Assembly (NCBI GenBank): GCA_009760855.2
Contig: WPIO01000103.1
Location: 901,001 to 965,000 of the forward strand
Length of the DNA stretch: 64,000 nt
Direction of reading: 5' to 3'
DNA from: Cristatella mucedo
Taxonomy: Eukaryota > Bryozoa > Phylactolaemata > Cristatellidae
Positions 39,019 through 46,850 of this stretch are shown here, piece by piece; within the stretch, counting starts at the first letter, position 1; every line of letters starts with the position of its first letter. The translations under genes were made by a program, and so were the position numbers. A model generated the notes under the pieces. The model was given only the letters and a program-made list of their open reading frames with translations. It did not search any database and was not told the DNA's origin.

Positions 39019-42000
39019 CAATATAATATAATATATAATATATAAATATATATGTATGTATATATATATGTGTGTATATATATGTGTGTATATATATCCC
39101 CGAGTCTTAGCATAAGGCTAAGGTTCTAGCTCTACATGTTCCAGGTCGTGGGTTCGAGTCCTGTTGTAGGTGATCCTATTTTATTTACTGCCCACTTCGG
39201 GCGACTGCGACTCTTTCTAGGCGCTTCGAAAATGCTGTAGATGGCATAGGCGCAATGACACTGCTGCCCGGTCAGTCTCGGTCGATGACCAGCATCCACC
39301 GAACGAACATAAGCAGCAGTTGACGATCAGACTGATCCCTGCTGCTCGAATGCCCTGCATCGTCAGGCACATCGGCTGAAGAAAAAGGGGCGGGCCGGCG
39401 GGTTTCCCATGGCAGCGCTCCCCTTTCAGGAGGTGAAAGGTGGCCAGGGAGGTCTCGAGGCAAAGCAGGGGGAGGCCGAGGGGGGAGGAGGAGGACGTGA
39501 GAAAAAGAGAGAGGGGAAAGGTGTGCCTGCTTGCCGAACTGTCGAAATGGCTGCTTGCAGTCGAGCGCAGCACAGCATGACTCTATGCCTACTGCTCGGC
39601 TTCAACTGGCAGCCAGACAGCGTGGCACCTCCACAGGGCACATTCCTTGGTGACCTGCCATCTGCCGGCTGCTGCCAGCCCCCTTAATAAATGCACCCAG
39701 GTGGACAGTGCACCTGCCACTCTACCAGCCTCCTTCCCAAAAGCATACGACTAACATACATAATTGTAACAATGATAATACATAGCTAATAGTGAGAACT
39801 AAATCTCTTTATAGGTCTTTCATATTTCTTAGGCACTTGATACATTCTGCAAGGAAGCAGGTCAATTGATGAGTGACAGCCTGAAAAAAGGTCTGCTGAT
39901 TCAACAGCATCATTTATATAGCGGCAGAAGAGCCTTAATGGCTATCACCAGCGCTTTGAACCCATGACCCTGGGTCGCGAAGAGTGAGCACCTTCCTTAC
40001 CTCTGCGCTCAGGCACAGTGTCAGCAGGAATGAAATAAGGGTATGTGGTCTGGGCAAATGCTGCGACAAACTGCTGGGTTTTGATTTCTTGTTTCTCAAT
40101 GTCGGCGAGTCAGGGGTCAGGTCGTGACGTCAGTCGAGTTTGAGTTACAGGCTTTAAGAGCATTCGAACTGAAGGCACAGCCTCTCAAAAAGATTTGAGA
40201 CTCGTTAGAGTCGCAGCTAGGCGACCGGAATCAGAGGAGCACTCAGGCACGAATTTGGGAAGTAGCTCCGACAGATACTGGGGCAAAGCTAAAGACCGAC
40301 GCGCGGAGGACCGCACAGTGAGCGACACAGAACCTTATACAGTCCATGTGCTGCTTGATGGGAAGCCAGTGCAGGTCAATGGGTCAATGGGCACAGTATG
40401 CTAGCTGCAAGCTTTTACGACTGACAAGTGTAGCTGCAGAGTTTTGCACCAACTGTAAGAACCTGATTGCATTGGCCCGAATACTTACGAGTCGTGAGCT
40501 ACGCAAGTCTAGACGGGATGTCATGCAGAGGCTCACGGACTAGCTGGCTGCCTCTGCATGCTCATCTAAGCAGGCTCAACTGTGTACCAATGTGTGCCAA
40601 TGTGTTAAGTAGCTTACAGTAGGCAGACCAGACTGCTGAGCTGGGGTGGTCGTCTGTGACATTCTGGAACAGGACACCTGGATTCCATCCAGAGGCTTCA
40701 GGAGATATGCAGGCCAAGTCCCAATTTTGAGAGTTAAGTCCCAATTTTGAGAGTTATGCTTTCTGGTTTCTGAACAGTATTCGGTTGCCAATAACTATAA
40801 AGTCGGCGTTGTAGTAACTAAATTTAAGAAAATATGCTGCAAAGCAAGTGTGAATGTCAAGAATGCACGCTGCACGAGAGCCGAGAGAGTCAAACATGCT
40901 AGAAAGCGTGACCTTGGGTCTTAGAGACAAGGGTCAAGATGTTCGAGCACCACGACTTAGGTCGTTCGGGTTTGAGTCCTGCCTGCAGCAGGCAATCCTA
41001 ATGCGCCCTCGGCAAGCAGCGGTGACATAGCCGCTGCGGTTCTTCTGCGGCTACATACATGAGGCTATTTGATCAGCAGACCTTCACTGTAAGGAGTGAT
41101 CGAAGCACAGGTACCGGTGCCTCCATCAGGGCAAACATGGGAAGCCTATATTGTGTGTGTGCTAAGCGATGACATCGACAAATGGTGACAAGAAGTGGAC
41201 CTAGAACAGATCCCTGTGGTGCTACATACTTTAATGGCTCCCACGGTGACTAATGCCTGTCGACATCGATGCTCTGAAATCTCCAACAGAGATAGGCCTA
41301 CACCTTTGCAGTGAAGAACCGGTGATGAGCAATGAAAGATGACTGGCTCTCTAGTAAGGCTTGGCGATCAACGTTATCAAACGCTGCCGTCAGATCGAGC
41401 ACATCGAGCATAATGGAGGCTGCTAAGAGAGGACGGACGACCTCGACTGCTGGCATTTTGCCGGCTGCAGCCACTGCAGCCATGCTTGCACGCTGAGAGG
41501 GCATCCCAAGGGACCAAGCAAGCAAGCCCAGCCAAGCTCAGTCTGTGCTGCAGCTACTGTCAGCTGGGGCGAGAGCCAGCCAAGGCCAGCAGCAGCTGCA
41601 GTACTGATTAAGGTCCAGCATCCATTCGGGCAGCCAAACAATCACATGGACACCTCCTACATTGATAACGACCCTTGCAACAACAGCAAAAAAGAGATGA
41701 AAGCTGCTGGTCCCACCGGAGGGTCTGGCCAATTTGGCCACTAGCCAAAGTTGCACACACACAGCTAGCCGAAGGCCACACCGTGGCACCAGGGCACGCA
41801 CGTCGGCACCAGGCATGCTTCCCTATCGACCTGAATACCACTCGATTTCGGCCATGATCTTGCACACGTCGACTGAGTGGTGGGAGGAAAGAGGTGGGGG
41901 TGGCTGCCTCGCTCGGCAGCAAAGCAGCTGACAGTGAAATCCCACGGCGTAGCAACACCTTGGCAGCACGAAGTCGTCGACAAGCCTGCACAAGCCTGCG

Positions 42001-42942
42001 GCCTGCATAACGAGGGCAACAACTGGATGGAGTAAGGTAGGACTTGTAATGTAGGACTTCGGCGCCTGCTGGCAGCCTTCAAGATGACTTGTCAGAGAGG
42101 AACAATAAGGCGTAGCAAGAAGTCGTCTCTTTGGCCCACCTACACTGTGCGGCTTAGAGACTAATGCAGCCTGCAGCCCAAAGCAGGGTCCCCGGCGACA
42201 GCTGATGCTTAAGGATGCGAGCCTACATGTAAGCTGTCGAGCCGTAAGCTGTCGAGCTACGGCTCGGCGAAGAACGGTGGAAGAGGAGCGTCTCTTTTTC
42301 AATTAATGCACGCGACTAGCCCTGCTGTCGACTTTTCCGGTCGTCGTGCTGCGAACGTTTCGCCGAGTTGTCGAACCTGCTCGAGTGCTGGTGGCAATAT
42401 ATCGCCACGAAGGCCAACGGGGACAGCCGTAGCTGGCCAATTAACATTCAGACACACAGGCAAGTGCAAGTCAAGTCTGGGCTTCATCAATCAGCTGTTG
42501 ATGTTGCTGCATTCAAAGACAAGCCGGTCCTTGCATGCTCACGGCCAAAGACACTCTAAGCGTGGACGGTAGTACCGTCTACCCGTAGAGTAACAGCTTA
42601 TCGTTGAGTATCAAGGGCAGCTCTCGGGCACTACCGCGACGGCAGTGCCCGAGAGCTGCTGCAGACAGACGGAAAGGAAGCCGAGCAGGGTTCGGCCCGA
42701 TGCCGCCCGTCGGTTGCACGGCCGACGGCGGCATCGAGGCTGCACGGCCGGCCAAAGAGGGATAGCCGGAGCCGCGGTCGCGCGACCCTCTTGGACTTAC
42801 GTCGATCTCCTTCTCCAGTTTGTTGATCTCGTCGGAGGCAATGTTCAGTCGCTCGAGTTCGACCTGCGAAGGAGGACGGAGCGGGCCACTTCGATCGTGT
42901 GTGTGAGCGAGAGAGGGAGAGATGGAGAGGGCGAGAGAGGGC

Positions 42943-43024
<82 letters not shown>

Positions 43025-43485
43025 CAGCCAAGACGCGCTCGCGAACGCGGCTGCGGAGCCGGTCGACGGCCCATGCGCGCGCCGGCCGCCGCGAGGCCCC
43101 ACCCACACGTCTACCCTCTGCAAGCGACCACTGCACGCAGAAGCCAAGCGAGACGCGTGGGAAAGGCAGCTCCACCGCAGCCTCAGGCTGCGAGGACGCG
43201 CTGCCGCTGGGTGCCTAGGCGCCCCGAGGACTGGGCTTCCCGCCGGCTAGCTGTAGGCAGAAGCGCGGCTGCGGGCCGGCGCAAGCTCTCGCTCTCTCTC
43301 TCTCTCGAGCAGCTCGAGACAGCTAGCGCCGAAGTGGCAACGGAGGCCAGGCAGCACAGCTGGAGAGGCGGCGGCGGCGGCCCGCGCGCGCTCGCTCGCT
43401 CTCTCGCCTGTATCCTCGGGTCGAGCCCCTCGTTGAAATCCTCCGTGGCGGACGCCGACGTCCGCCCGACCAAACCGTCCGCCAT
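20543..43485 (-). CDS. SH3 domain-binding protein 5 (Sab/REI-1 family Rab11 GEF), complete, 8 coding exons
   Basis: The exons are 43408-43485, 42801-42863, 35082-35210, 27302-27469, 27033-27157, 24440-24482, 21460-21685 and 20543-21069. They sum to 1359 nt (452 residues and TAG), with all seven junctions in matching phase and close to the ~455 residues of the human protein. SH3BP5 is a long antiparallel coiled-coil that acts as guanine-nucleotide exchange factor for Rab11; in vertebrates it also docks JNK at mitochondria. Landmarks: MADGLVG start, [61 protein letters not shown], then an acidic, serine-rich tail (residues about 290-452). The coiled-coil half aligns without gaps to the recalled family sequence; the tail is divergent, as is usual. 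Introns are 544, 7590, 7612, 144, 2550, 2754 and 390 bp, and the long ones are filled with LINEs and SINEs. Intron 1 appears to use a GC donor. The paralogue SH3BP5L is an alternative name. Confidence 0.94.
21460..21685 (-). CDS. SH3BP5 exon 7
   Basis: 75 codons plus one base: [57 protein letters not shown]. The acceptor is ctactttgcag and the donor [18 protein letters not shown] is the signature end of the coiled-coil. Confidence 0.95.
21740..21930 (-). mobile_element. SINE family A
   Basis: Minus-strand tRNA-headed SINE: GTGATGGCACACTGGGTAAGG (box A), GGTTCGATTCC (box B), a body with GCAAGCGGTGGTGATAGCC, a tail CTTCTGTCGCTATACAAAAG and GGCTGTTTAATCAGCTA, then (ATTT)n. It lies in SH3BP5 intron 6. 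Confidence 0.88.
22065..22915 (-). mobile_element. LINE family 1, 3' part, split by a SINE
   Basis: In the minus orientation this covers the C-terminal domain ([28 protein letters not shown]) and the 3' UTR. SINE A at 22492-22618 interrupts it; AAGAA-like repeats flank the SINE as a possible target duplication. Confidence 0.8.
22492..22618 (-). mobile_element. SINE family A
   Basis: AGCTGATTCAACGGCCTCAT, then GTATACCAGCAGAACAGCC, ATCACCGCTTTCAGAG and GGGTTTCGAACTTACGACC in reverse orientation. The head is truncated near 22618. Confidence 0.75.
22970..23810 (-). mobile_element. LINE family 1, 3' part
   Basis: Minus-strand 3' UTR and C-terminal domain, 5'-truncated within the block ending [20 protein letters not shown]. 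An inverted duplication follows at its 5' end (23774-23835). It lies in SH3BP5 intron 6. Confidence 0.82.
23774..23835. repeat. palindrome at LINE 5' end
   Basis: ATTCAACAAGAGATATG and GCAGAGCCGA are followed by TCGGCTCTGC and ATATCTCTTGTTGAAT, a stem of about 26 bp with few mismatches. One arm is LINE coding sequence; the other is its inverted copy. Confidence 0.85.
24440..24482 (-). CDS. SH3BP5 exon 6 (micro-exon)
   Basis: 43 nt encoding [14 protein letters not shown] after one base of a split codon. The acceptor is ttctctcaacag and the donor GTAAGC. It matches the PYFELKAKYYVQLEQ segment of the family. Phases on both sides agree. Confidence 0.92.
24572..24722 (-). mobile_element. SINE family B
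   Basis: A complete-looking minus copy: GGTTTGGTCCAGTGGTTAAG (box A), GTGGGCTCGAGCCCT (box B) and a tail GAATAGAGATTGGGTTCTC, GGGGCGCTATACAAATGAAT. It lies in SH3BP5 intron 5. Confidence 0.88.
25077..25190 (+). repeat. compound (AC)n / (ATAC)n / (GA)n microsatellite
   Basis: AC repeats at about 25077-25112 run into TATA/CATA repeats and then a short GA run. Confidence 0.95.
25590..25745 (+). mobile_element. SINE family A
   Basis: A plus copy: AGCCCAGAAGGTAAGGTGC (box A side), TAGGTTCGAACTCTG (box B), a body, CTGGTGCTATACACATGAGG and GGTTAATCAGCT. Confidence 0.85.
26061..26149 (+). repeat. (GA)n microsatellite
   Basis: About 89 bp of uninterrupted GA dinucleotides in an SH3BP5 intron. Confidence 0.98.
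26803..26955 (-). mobile_element. SINE family A
   Basis: A minus copy: TGATTAGCAGTCTCATTTGC at the tail, CACCGCTTGCAGTTG, GGATTCGAGCCCACGACC (box B in reverse) and CGAGCGCCTTACC. It lies about 80 bp from SH3BP5 exon 5. Confidence 0.85.
27033..27157 (-). CDS. SH3BP5 exon 5
   Basis: 125 nt: 41 codons plus two bases ([41 protein letters not shown]). The acceptor is gtagatgcag and the donor a perfect GTAAGT. The split codon is completed by exon 6 as Leu, giving VGKALPYYEKK. Confidence 0.92.
27302..27469 (-). CDS. SH3BP5 exon 4
   Basis: 56 codons: [48 protein letters not shown]. The acceptor is gaatgtttgcag. I placed the donor at GTGCGA (27301-27296) because it keeps the exact family length (QKASGAERE against QRVMEAEQT). 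An alternative GC donor six bases earlier (AAG|GCAAGC) would drop two residues. Confidence 0.9.
27694..29027 (+). mobile_element. LINE family 1, RT to 3' tail
   Basis: 5'-truncated inside the RT ([10 protein letters not shown] region). It continues through [20 protein letters not shown], the catalytic motif altered to YAYD at 27917-27928, the C-terminal domain ([35 protein letters not shown]) and the 3' UTR to an ATT tail at about 29005-29027. It lies in SH3BP5 intron 3. Confidence 0.9.
29030..29940. other. intron DNA, no gene
   Basis: SH3BP5 intron 3. It contains an inverted CAG/CTG repeat (29631-29679) and nothing else recognised. Confidence 0.5.
29631..29679. repeat. (CAG)n-(CTG)n inverted repeat
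   Basis: CGTCAGCAGC... followed by ...GCTGCTGACG forms an almost perfect hairpin of about 22 bp per arm. Confidence 0.95.
29945..30070 (-). mobile_element. SINE family B, diverged
   Basis: AGAGAACTTAATCTCAACCC, ACATGCCACTAGGCTCGAGC and CCAAGACCTTGGTCG in the minus-tail order of family B. It is more diverged than the other copies. Confidence 0.65.
30070..33240. other. intron DNA, no gene
   Basis: SH3BP5 intron 3. AT repeats at 30739-30762 and GT repeats at about 30846-30870. Long Ala- or Ser-rich frames (e.g. 31941-32618 minus) show no domain and are not supported as genes. Confidence 0.45.
33245..33570 (+). mobile_element. LINE family 2 3' end
   Basis: Remnants [16 protein letters not shown], then [32 protein letters not shown] and [13 protein letters not shown], matching 56640-56890. 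The tail is GGAGTTACAGACGGTGATAT with TTACATTACATT. Confidence 0.8.
33571..35081. other. intron DNA, no gene
   Basis: Repeat-poor part of SH3BP5 intron 3, with a 13-bp-stem hairpin at 34012-34054 and a G run at about 34075-34085. Confidence 0.4.
35082..35210 (-). CDS. SH3BP5 exon 3
   Basis: 43 codons in phase 0: [41 protein letters not shown]. The acceptor is tttttctgcag and the donor GTCAGC. It matches the family segment ARQKFRSVLVEAT...SKPYWEARR. Confidence 0.94.
35211..37858. other. intron DNA, GA-rich start, no gene
   Basis: SH3BP5 intron 2. GA-rich tract at 35408-35510, CAG/CTG-rich patch at 36500-36545. Open frames are compositional. Confidence 0.45.
37859..37925 (-). mobile_element. 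LINE family 1 terminal 65 bp
   Basis: AATAACAATAATAATACACT, TGATAAAGCGCCCCCAGAGA and TCAATCTCTTTCTAAGCGC, TTTACA: only the terminal stem and tail of the LINE, in minus orientation. Confidence 0.85.
37926..38940. other. intron DNA, no gene
   Basis: SH3BP5 intron 2. A C run near 38600 and no recognisable coding or mobile sequence. Confidence 0.4.
38948..39100 (+). repeat. (AT)n microsatellite
   Basis: TA dinucleotides at 38948-39012, then imperfect TATA/TGTG repeats to about 39098. Confidence 0.95.
39105..39240 (+). mobile_element. SINE, tRNA-headed, chimeric or diverged
   Basis: AAGGCTAAGGTTCTAGCTC and GGTCGTGGGTTCGAGTCCTG form a tRNA-like head with an intact box B. The following part resembles family A (GGTGATCCTATTTTAT) and ends in a LINE-like CTCTTTCTAGGCGC stretch. 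Confidence 0.55.
39896..40015 (-). mobile_element. SINE family A, internally deleted
   Basis: TGCTGATTCAACAGCATCAT, ATAGCGGCAGAAGAGCC, GGCTATCACCAGCGC, then directly TTTGAACCCATGACC: box B is present but the segment between body and head is shortened. Confidence 0.75.
40716..40755 (+). repeat. perfect 20-bp tandem duplication
   Basis: AAGTCCCAATTTTGAGAGTT occurs twice head to tail, within LINE sequence. Confidence 0.95.
40935..41085 (+). mobile_element. SINE family A
   Basis: A plus copy with TCGGGTTTGAGTCCTG (box B), GCAAGCAGCGGTGACATAGC and a tail CTACATACATGAGGC, TATTTGATCAGCAG. It splits the LINE. Confidence 0.8.
41445..42800. other. intron DNA, no gene
   Basis: SH3BP5 intron 2 close to exon 2. 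A 16-bp-stem hairpin lies at 42617-42659; no other feature seen. Confidence 0.4.
42617..42659. repeat. perfect 16-bp-stem hairpin
   Basis: GCAGCTCTCGGGCACT, an 11-base loop, then AGTGCCCGAGAGCTGC. It lies about 140 bp inside intron 2 from SH3BP5 exon 2. Confidence 0.95.
42801..42863 (-). CDS. SH3BP5 exon 2
   Basis: 21 codons ([19 protein letters not shown] core), acceptor tccttcgcag and a perfect GTAAGT donor. It corresponds to ELEKLNQSTDDINR in the human protein. A (GA)n run at 42954-43021, (CT)n in transcript sense, lies about 90 nt upstream of the acceptor. Confidence 0.93.
42954..43021 (+). repeat. (GA)n microsatellite in SH3BP5 intron 1
   Basis: About 68 bp of GA, preceded by GGGCGAGAGA units. 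Transcribed as (CU)n, it lies about 90 nt upstream of the exon 2 acceptor in an intron of only 544 bp. Confidence 0.96.
43408..43485 (-). CDS. SH3BP5 exon 1 (start codon)
   Basis: ATG at 43485-43483 in the context GCGACCATGG (A at -3, G at +4). It encodes 26 residues beginning [18 protein letters not shown] and ending LDPRIQ, the conserved block just before the first helix. The 3' boundary is AG|GCGAGA, not GT. Phase 0 joins it directly to the next exon, as in the family. Confidence 0.85.
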
Positions 43486-43735
43486 GGTCGCTACTCGAGC
43501 GGCGCAGCGTCAGAGCGCGTCGGGCGAACAAGCGACCGCGTCGCCCGCGAACCGAGTGCCGAAAGGAAAGGACGATAGATAGCTCAAAGAGGTCGGCCAC
43601 CCCCAGCGGGCGGATCATAGGTCGGCGGCCGTGACCGGCCACCGACGCCGCTACTTGGTCGATTCAGCGTCGTATATCTATGATTCGCTCAGCGCCTGAC
43701 GACGGCTCCTCGCCGCGGTCGTGATGCGCTCAAGC
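43486..43735 (-). promoter_or_regulatory. CpG-rich 5' flank of SH3BP5
   Basis: GC- and CpG-rich DNA directly upstream of the SH3BP5 start, continuous with CpG-rich exon 1 and intron 1. It is consistent with a CpG-island-type promoter/5' UTR. No TATA box or transcription start can be fixed from sequence. Confidence 0.4.
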
Positions 43736-44080
43736 TACGCTGCGGATACATTACAAAAATTAGAAAATATTATAATTTAAGGGACTATTCTGCCTGAAGA
43801 GAGCGTTCTTAGGTGCAGCGACCCAGTGTCTCTGCACTCGGCCCGCCCACTCGCCCTCGGCGGGTAAGACGCCAACACGACCGCCTCGACCGGACGCCTG
43901 CGACAGCCGCTGCGGCGGCGGGCGTGGGTCCTCGGTGCCTCCCGTACGCGACATTTGCCGCTAAGCATTGAGGCTCTGCACAAATTGCGCTGGAATCGGT
44001 GCGTCGCGTCAGCTCCAGCTGGCTGCCTGCGTCGGCGGACGACATACGGACGCAGTCCAGTCGTGCCGCCGCCAGTTGCT

Positions 44081-44097
44081 CTCTCTCTCTCTCTCTC

Positions 44098-44172
<75 letters not shown>
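44081..44172 (+). repeat. (CT)n microsatellite
   Basis: About 92 bp of CT with single interruptions, about 600 bp upstream of the SH3BP5 start; it is (GA)n in the gene's sense. Confidence 0.97.
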
Positions 44173-44180
<8 letters not shown>

Positions 44181-44329
44181 AGTGGCCGGACGACCGGTCA
44201 AAGACGAATCTCTGCGAATGCACCAGCCGCCGCCCGGCGCCGGCCAAAAAAAATGCGCTGCACCTCGATAGCGATACTCGGATTGCTAGCTGTCGGCCCA
44301 CGGCTAGGTTGCTTAGCAGCGAACTCGCG

Positions 44330-44820
44330 GCGTGTCAGTATGCGGTTAGTGACGTCGCGTCTAGATAGATTACTGCAATTCCCTTTGTGCGAGAATCCCA
44401 GCCCGTACCCTTAATCGTCACCGCTTCTATCTGAGCTTCTCCGGCTCCCTATCAAGCGTCGAATCTACTTCAAGATCATTTCTCTGGCTTACAGGTCGCT
44501 TCCCTATGCGACCTCTTTGCTCCTCCAACGTGCTCTCGCACGACGCGTTCTTCTCGGCGTTCATCCGTCTCGCCGTACCTCGCACTAAATTGAAATGCAT
44601 TTTTGCGATCGCGCCTTCAATTCATATGCAACGAAAGACTGGATGGAAATCATTCCGGTTTCTGCCGCCATGCGCTACGAATTCGCATCCTTTAAAGCGT
44701 CAGCTTCTGATGAATCTGTTCCGCTCAGCTTTCCATGCGCCGCAGTGAACTTGTCTTTTTGTTCCATTGCTCACCTGTACGCGATTCAGAGCCTGTAAAT
44801 AACCGGCGATTCTAATAAAG
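44330..44820 (+). mobile_element. L2/CR1-like LINE C-terminal domain, third lineage
   Basis: RLVTSRLDRLLQFPL corresponds to the [12 protein letters not shown] of family 1, followed in another frame by LSELLRLPIKRRIYFKIISL and later CDRAFNSYATKDWMEI. The tail ends near GATTCTAATAAAGGTCGG. Nucleotide divergence from families 1 and 2 is large. Confidence 0.65.
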
Positions 44821-44949
44821 GTCGGCGGCCCGACGAGAAGTGTCTTCTTCTTCTCTGGGTGCTGTAGCATGACAGCCTAAGCACGACGCCTGCCTTCTTT
44901 TTCCTAAGCACCATACCGAGCATGGCATCGATCTACGGTTATTTATTCT

Positions 44950-45015
44950 CTGTTGCAGCGAGTTGAACAGCTCCAGGATAAATATCTAGTTCTCTAAAGA
45001 CGCTGTGCAAACGAC
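44950..45015 (+). mobile_element. SINE B-type tail fragment
   Basis: GGATAAATATCTAGTTCTCT followed by AAAGACGCTGTGCAAACGAC parallels the SINE B tail (GGATAGAAATCGAGTTCTCT at 51438). The head is lost. Confidence 0.5.
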
Positions 45016-45207
45016 CTGCTATTACTCTTAATTATTATTATCTTTACTATTACTATCAGTGCAGCCTGATGCCACGCTACGTTCAAGATGATCCTCTCCA
45101 AGCCAGCAACCTGCCTCCCTTCGGACCGGCCGTTGCACTGCTGCACGTTGGTGGATACCGTACTCGGGGCCGCTTACTTGAACCTCTAGCCAATACAAAT
45201 AAACGTA

Positions 45208-45265
45208 TGTGGTCAGCTGATTAAGCAGCCTCATTCATACGCAGACGCGGCAGAGGAGCTCGCTA
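45208..45265 (-). mobile_element. SINE family A tail fragment
   Basis: GTCAGCTGATTAAGCAGCCT, CATTCATACGCAGACGCGGC and AGAGGAGC match the family A tail in reverse; the rest is absent or unrecognisable. Confidence 0.5.
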
Positions 45266-46439
45266 GCGGCCGTCACTCAAGCGTGCAGGTAGCAATACGC
45301 GGTAGTCTGCTGCTGAACGCAGCTTCGAGCATCAGCAGCGGAGTCCTGTCGCACTTGCAGGGCTTCTCCGCTGCCAACTACCGGTGCCGCCGGCCTCCCT
45401 CCTCCGCAACCGTTTCCCCGGCTTTCAGAAAGTCCGATAGCCGAAGCCGTCACTGGCCTGCCGTGCTCGGGAATTCCGTCCCTCAGTAGGCGCCCGCACG
45501 CAGCTTCTTCTTCGTGCGGTCACTTTACGCATTTTTAGCATCAAAATAGAATAAAAGAATCAAGTCTCTCTTTTTCTATATATACGTAAATATAAAATAT
45601 ATATAAATAAATAAATATATATATATATATATCTCTATAATGAAGCAAAATGAGCGAAGCCTAAGCGACTAAGAGGGACGCTTAGAGCGAAAGTTTCCGC
45701 CTGCGGCCAAAGACTCGCTCGTGCCAAGCGCGCGGGCGGGCGGTCACTGCCTTGGCGGGAAAATCGCGTCACTTGGCCACTTGTTCGAAGCGACTCTGCT
45801 CGACCCGGCAATCGAAGTCGAGAAGCGAGTCAACGAAGTTCGCGTTGCCGCTGAAGCCGACGAAGTCACTGCAGCCAGTGGATTGCTCCGAAAAGCGCCA
45901 TCAACCGTCGAAATAGCTCGTATCACGAAACGCCCGCAGAAGCGCGACGGCGGCATTACGACGCGGCCGCGGCGGCCACGAGGGCCTCGGCGGTGTATTT
46001 TGAACACTCTATCTACGATAGCATTCTCGCAAAATACCGTCAGCACTCGGCCGGCGGGCAATCTCTATTCTCGCGCTGTCTGCATCGTACGCGCACGTCC
46101 GCTGCGGGATGTTGCGATCCCCATCGAATCGTCTCGGGCCGCCAATCCGATGCATCGAAGCAGCCGTCAGAAGACAGCCATCGTGCAGCTGCAGCGCTAA
46201 AGAGCCATGCCGAATACGTAGGCGCAGCGGTCACTGCTTCACTGCATCGTCATGCGGCTCTGGATCTCGGTTTAAGTCGCTCGCGTGCGAGACGCACACA
46301 GCGCCGCCAACCGAGTGAGCGATGGCCAAAAGGCACCGTAGTAGCGCGCCGACCCTGGGCGGCCGTACGCAGCCGCGGCGGATTGCAACCTCCTGAGAAA
46401 ACATCGCTCAACGCTCAGAGCTCCTTGGAATGCTCGGGT
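45266..46439. other. CpG-rich DNA, no assigned gene
   Basis: AT-rich repeats at 45575-45640, then CpG-rich sequence. Frames at 45721-46200 (plus) and 45744-46061 (minus) have no recognised domain. A phrase IVSGRQSDASK near 46120 resembles the LINE N-terminal block (IVSGRLVRSPSK) and may be a LINE 5' fragment. Confidence 0.35.
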
Positions 46440-46570
46440 AGCTCGGGTGGCCGACTCGCGACGCATGCCGGTAACGCTCGAACCTTGTATCGCTGCTAGC
46501 AACTTGTAAGTGCAGCACCAGTGGAATGTTCTGGAAGCCACGAAGCCCACGTGGTTATTGCGCATTAGCG
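46440..46570 (-). repeat. unclassified repeat, copy 1 (inverted relative to copy 2)
   Basis: On the minus strand it reads GGTGCTGCACTTACAAGTTG, with ACAAGGTTCGAGCGTTACCGG. It parallels 47330-47470 on the plus strand (GCGCTGCACCTACATGTCGC, CAAGGCTCAGAGCGTCACCGG). Confidence 0.55.
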
Positions 46571-46850
46571 TTTTCTGTGGCGCACTCGAAGCCTAAGCGG
46601 CTTTCGGTACACGCGCCGTATCCAACAGACTTTATTTTTCGTAAAAAAAAATTGGGAAGCGTAGCTGAGTCGGGAGAGCAGTTGCGATAATAAGAAGCAA
46701 GAAAGTAGCAACTCGGGATTGCTGAAAAGGATGTGCAACAATCGGCAGCAGGGCAGTAGATTTCGTTGCTTAAGAATTGTTTGAGTTCCACAGACCTGCA
46801 GAGAAAAAGCTCCTGACATCAACGGTCTTTATGAGTAGAAACGGAACAGC
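46560..46850 (-). mobile_element. LINE family 2 3' end
   Basis: On the minus strand: AACGGTCTTTATGAG is at the upstream end in reverse, then VELKQFLSN, AADCCTSFSAIPSCYFLAS, NCSPDSATLPNFFL and SVGYGACTESRLGFECA, matching 56640-56890. Confidence 0.78.

Larger units (their letters stand above)
39770..41440 (-). mobile_element. LINE (L2-like subfamily), RT to 3' UTR, with two SINE A inserts
   Basis: Minus orientation: RT motif [20 protein letters not shown] near 41340-41400, then [16 protein letters not shown] near 41210, then C-terminal and UTR blocks down to about 39770. It diverges from other family 1 copies and is closest to 63090-64000. SINE A elements interrupt it at 39896-40015 and 40935-41085. 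Confidence 0.8.

Noticed and set aside
42899-43582. Long Arg-Glu or Leu-Ser repeat frames overlapping SH3BP5 exons 1-2
   Set aside because: They are translations of the (GA)n tract; the real coding frame is on the minus strand and is spliced.
44000-44400. Leu-Ser and Arg-Glu repeat frames
   Set aside because: (CT)n microsatellite translation.
44936-44998. Splice-acceptor-like TTATTCTCTGTTGCAG followed by a short frame RVEQLQDKYL and a stop, resembling a terminal coiled-coil exon
   Set aside because: The sequence GGATAAATATCTAGTTCTCT matches the SINE B tail, so the peptide is coincidental.
45721-46200. Plus-strand frame of 159 codons in CpG-rich DNA
   Set aside because: No recognised motif; stop-poor because of base composition; overlapped by an equally long frame on the other strand.
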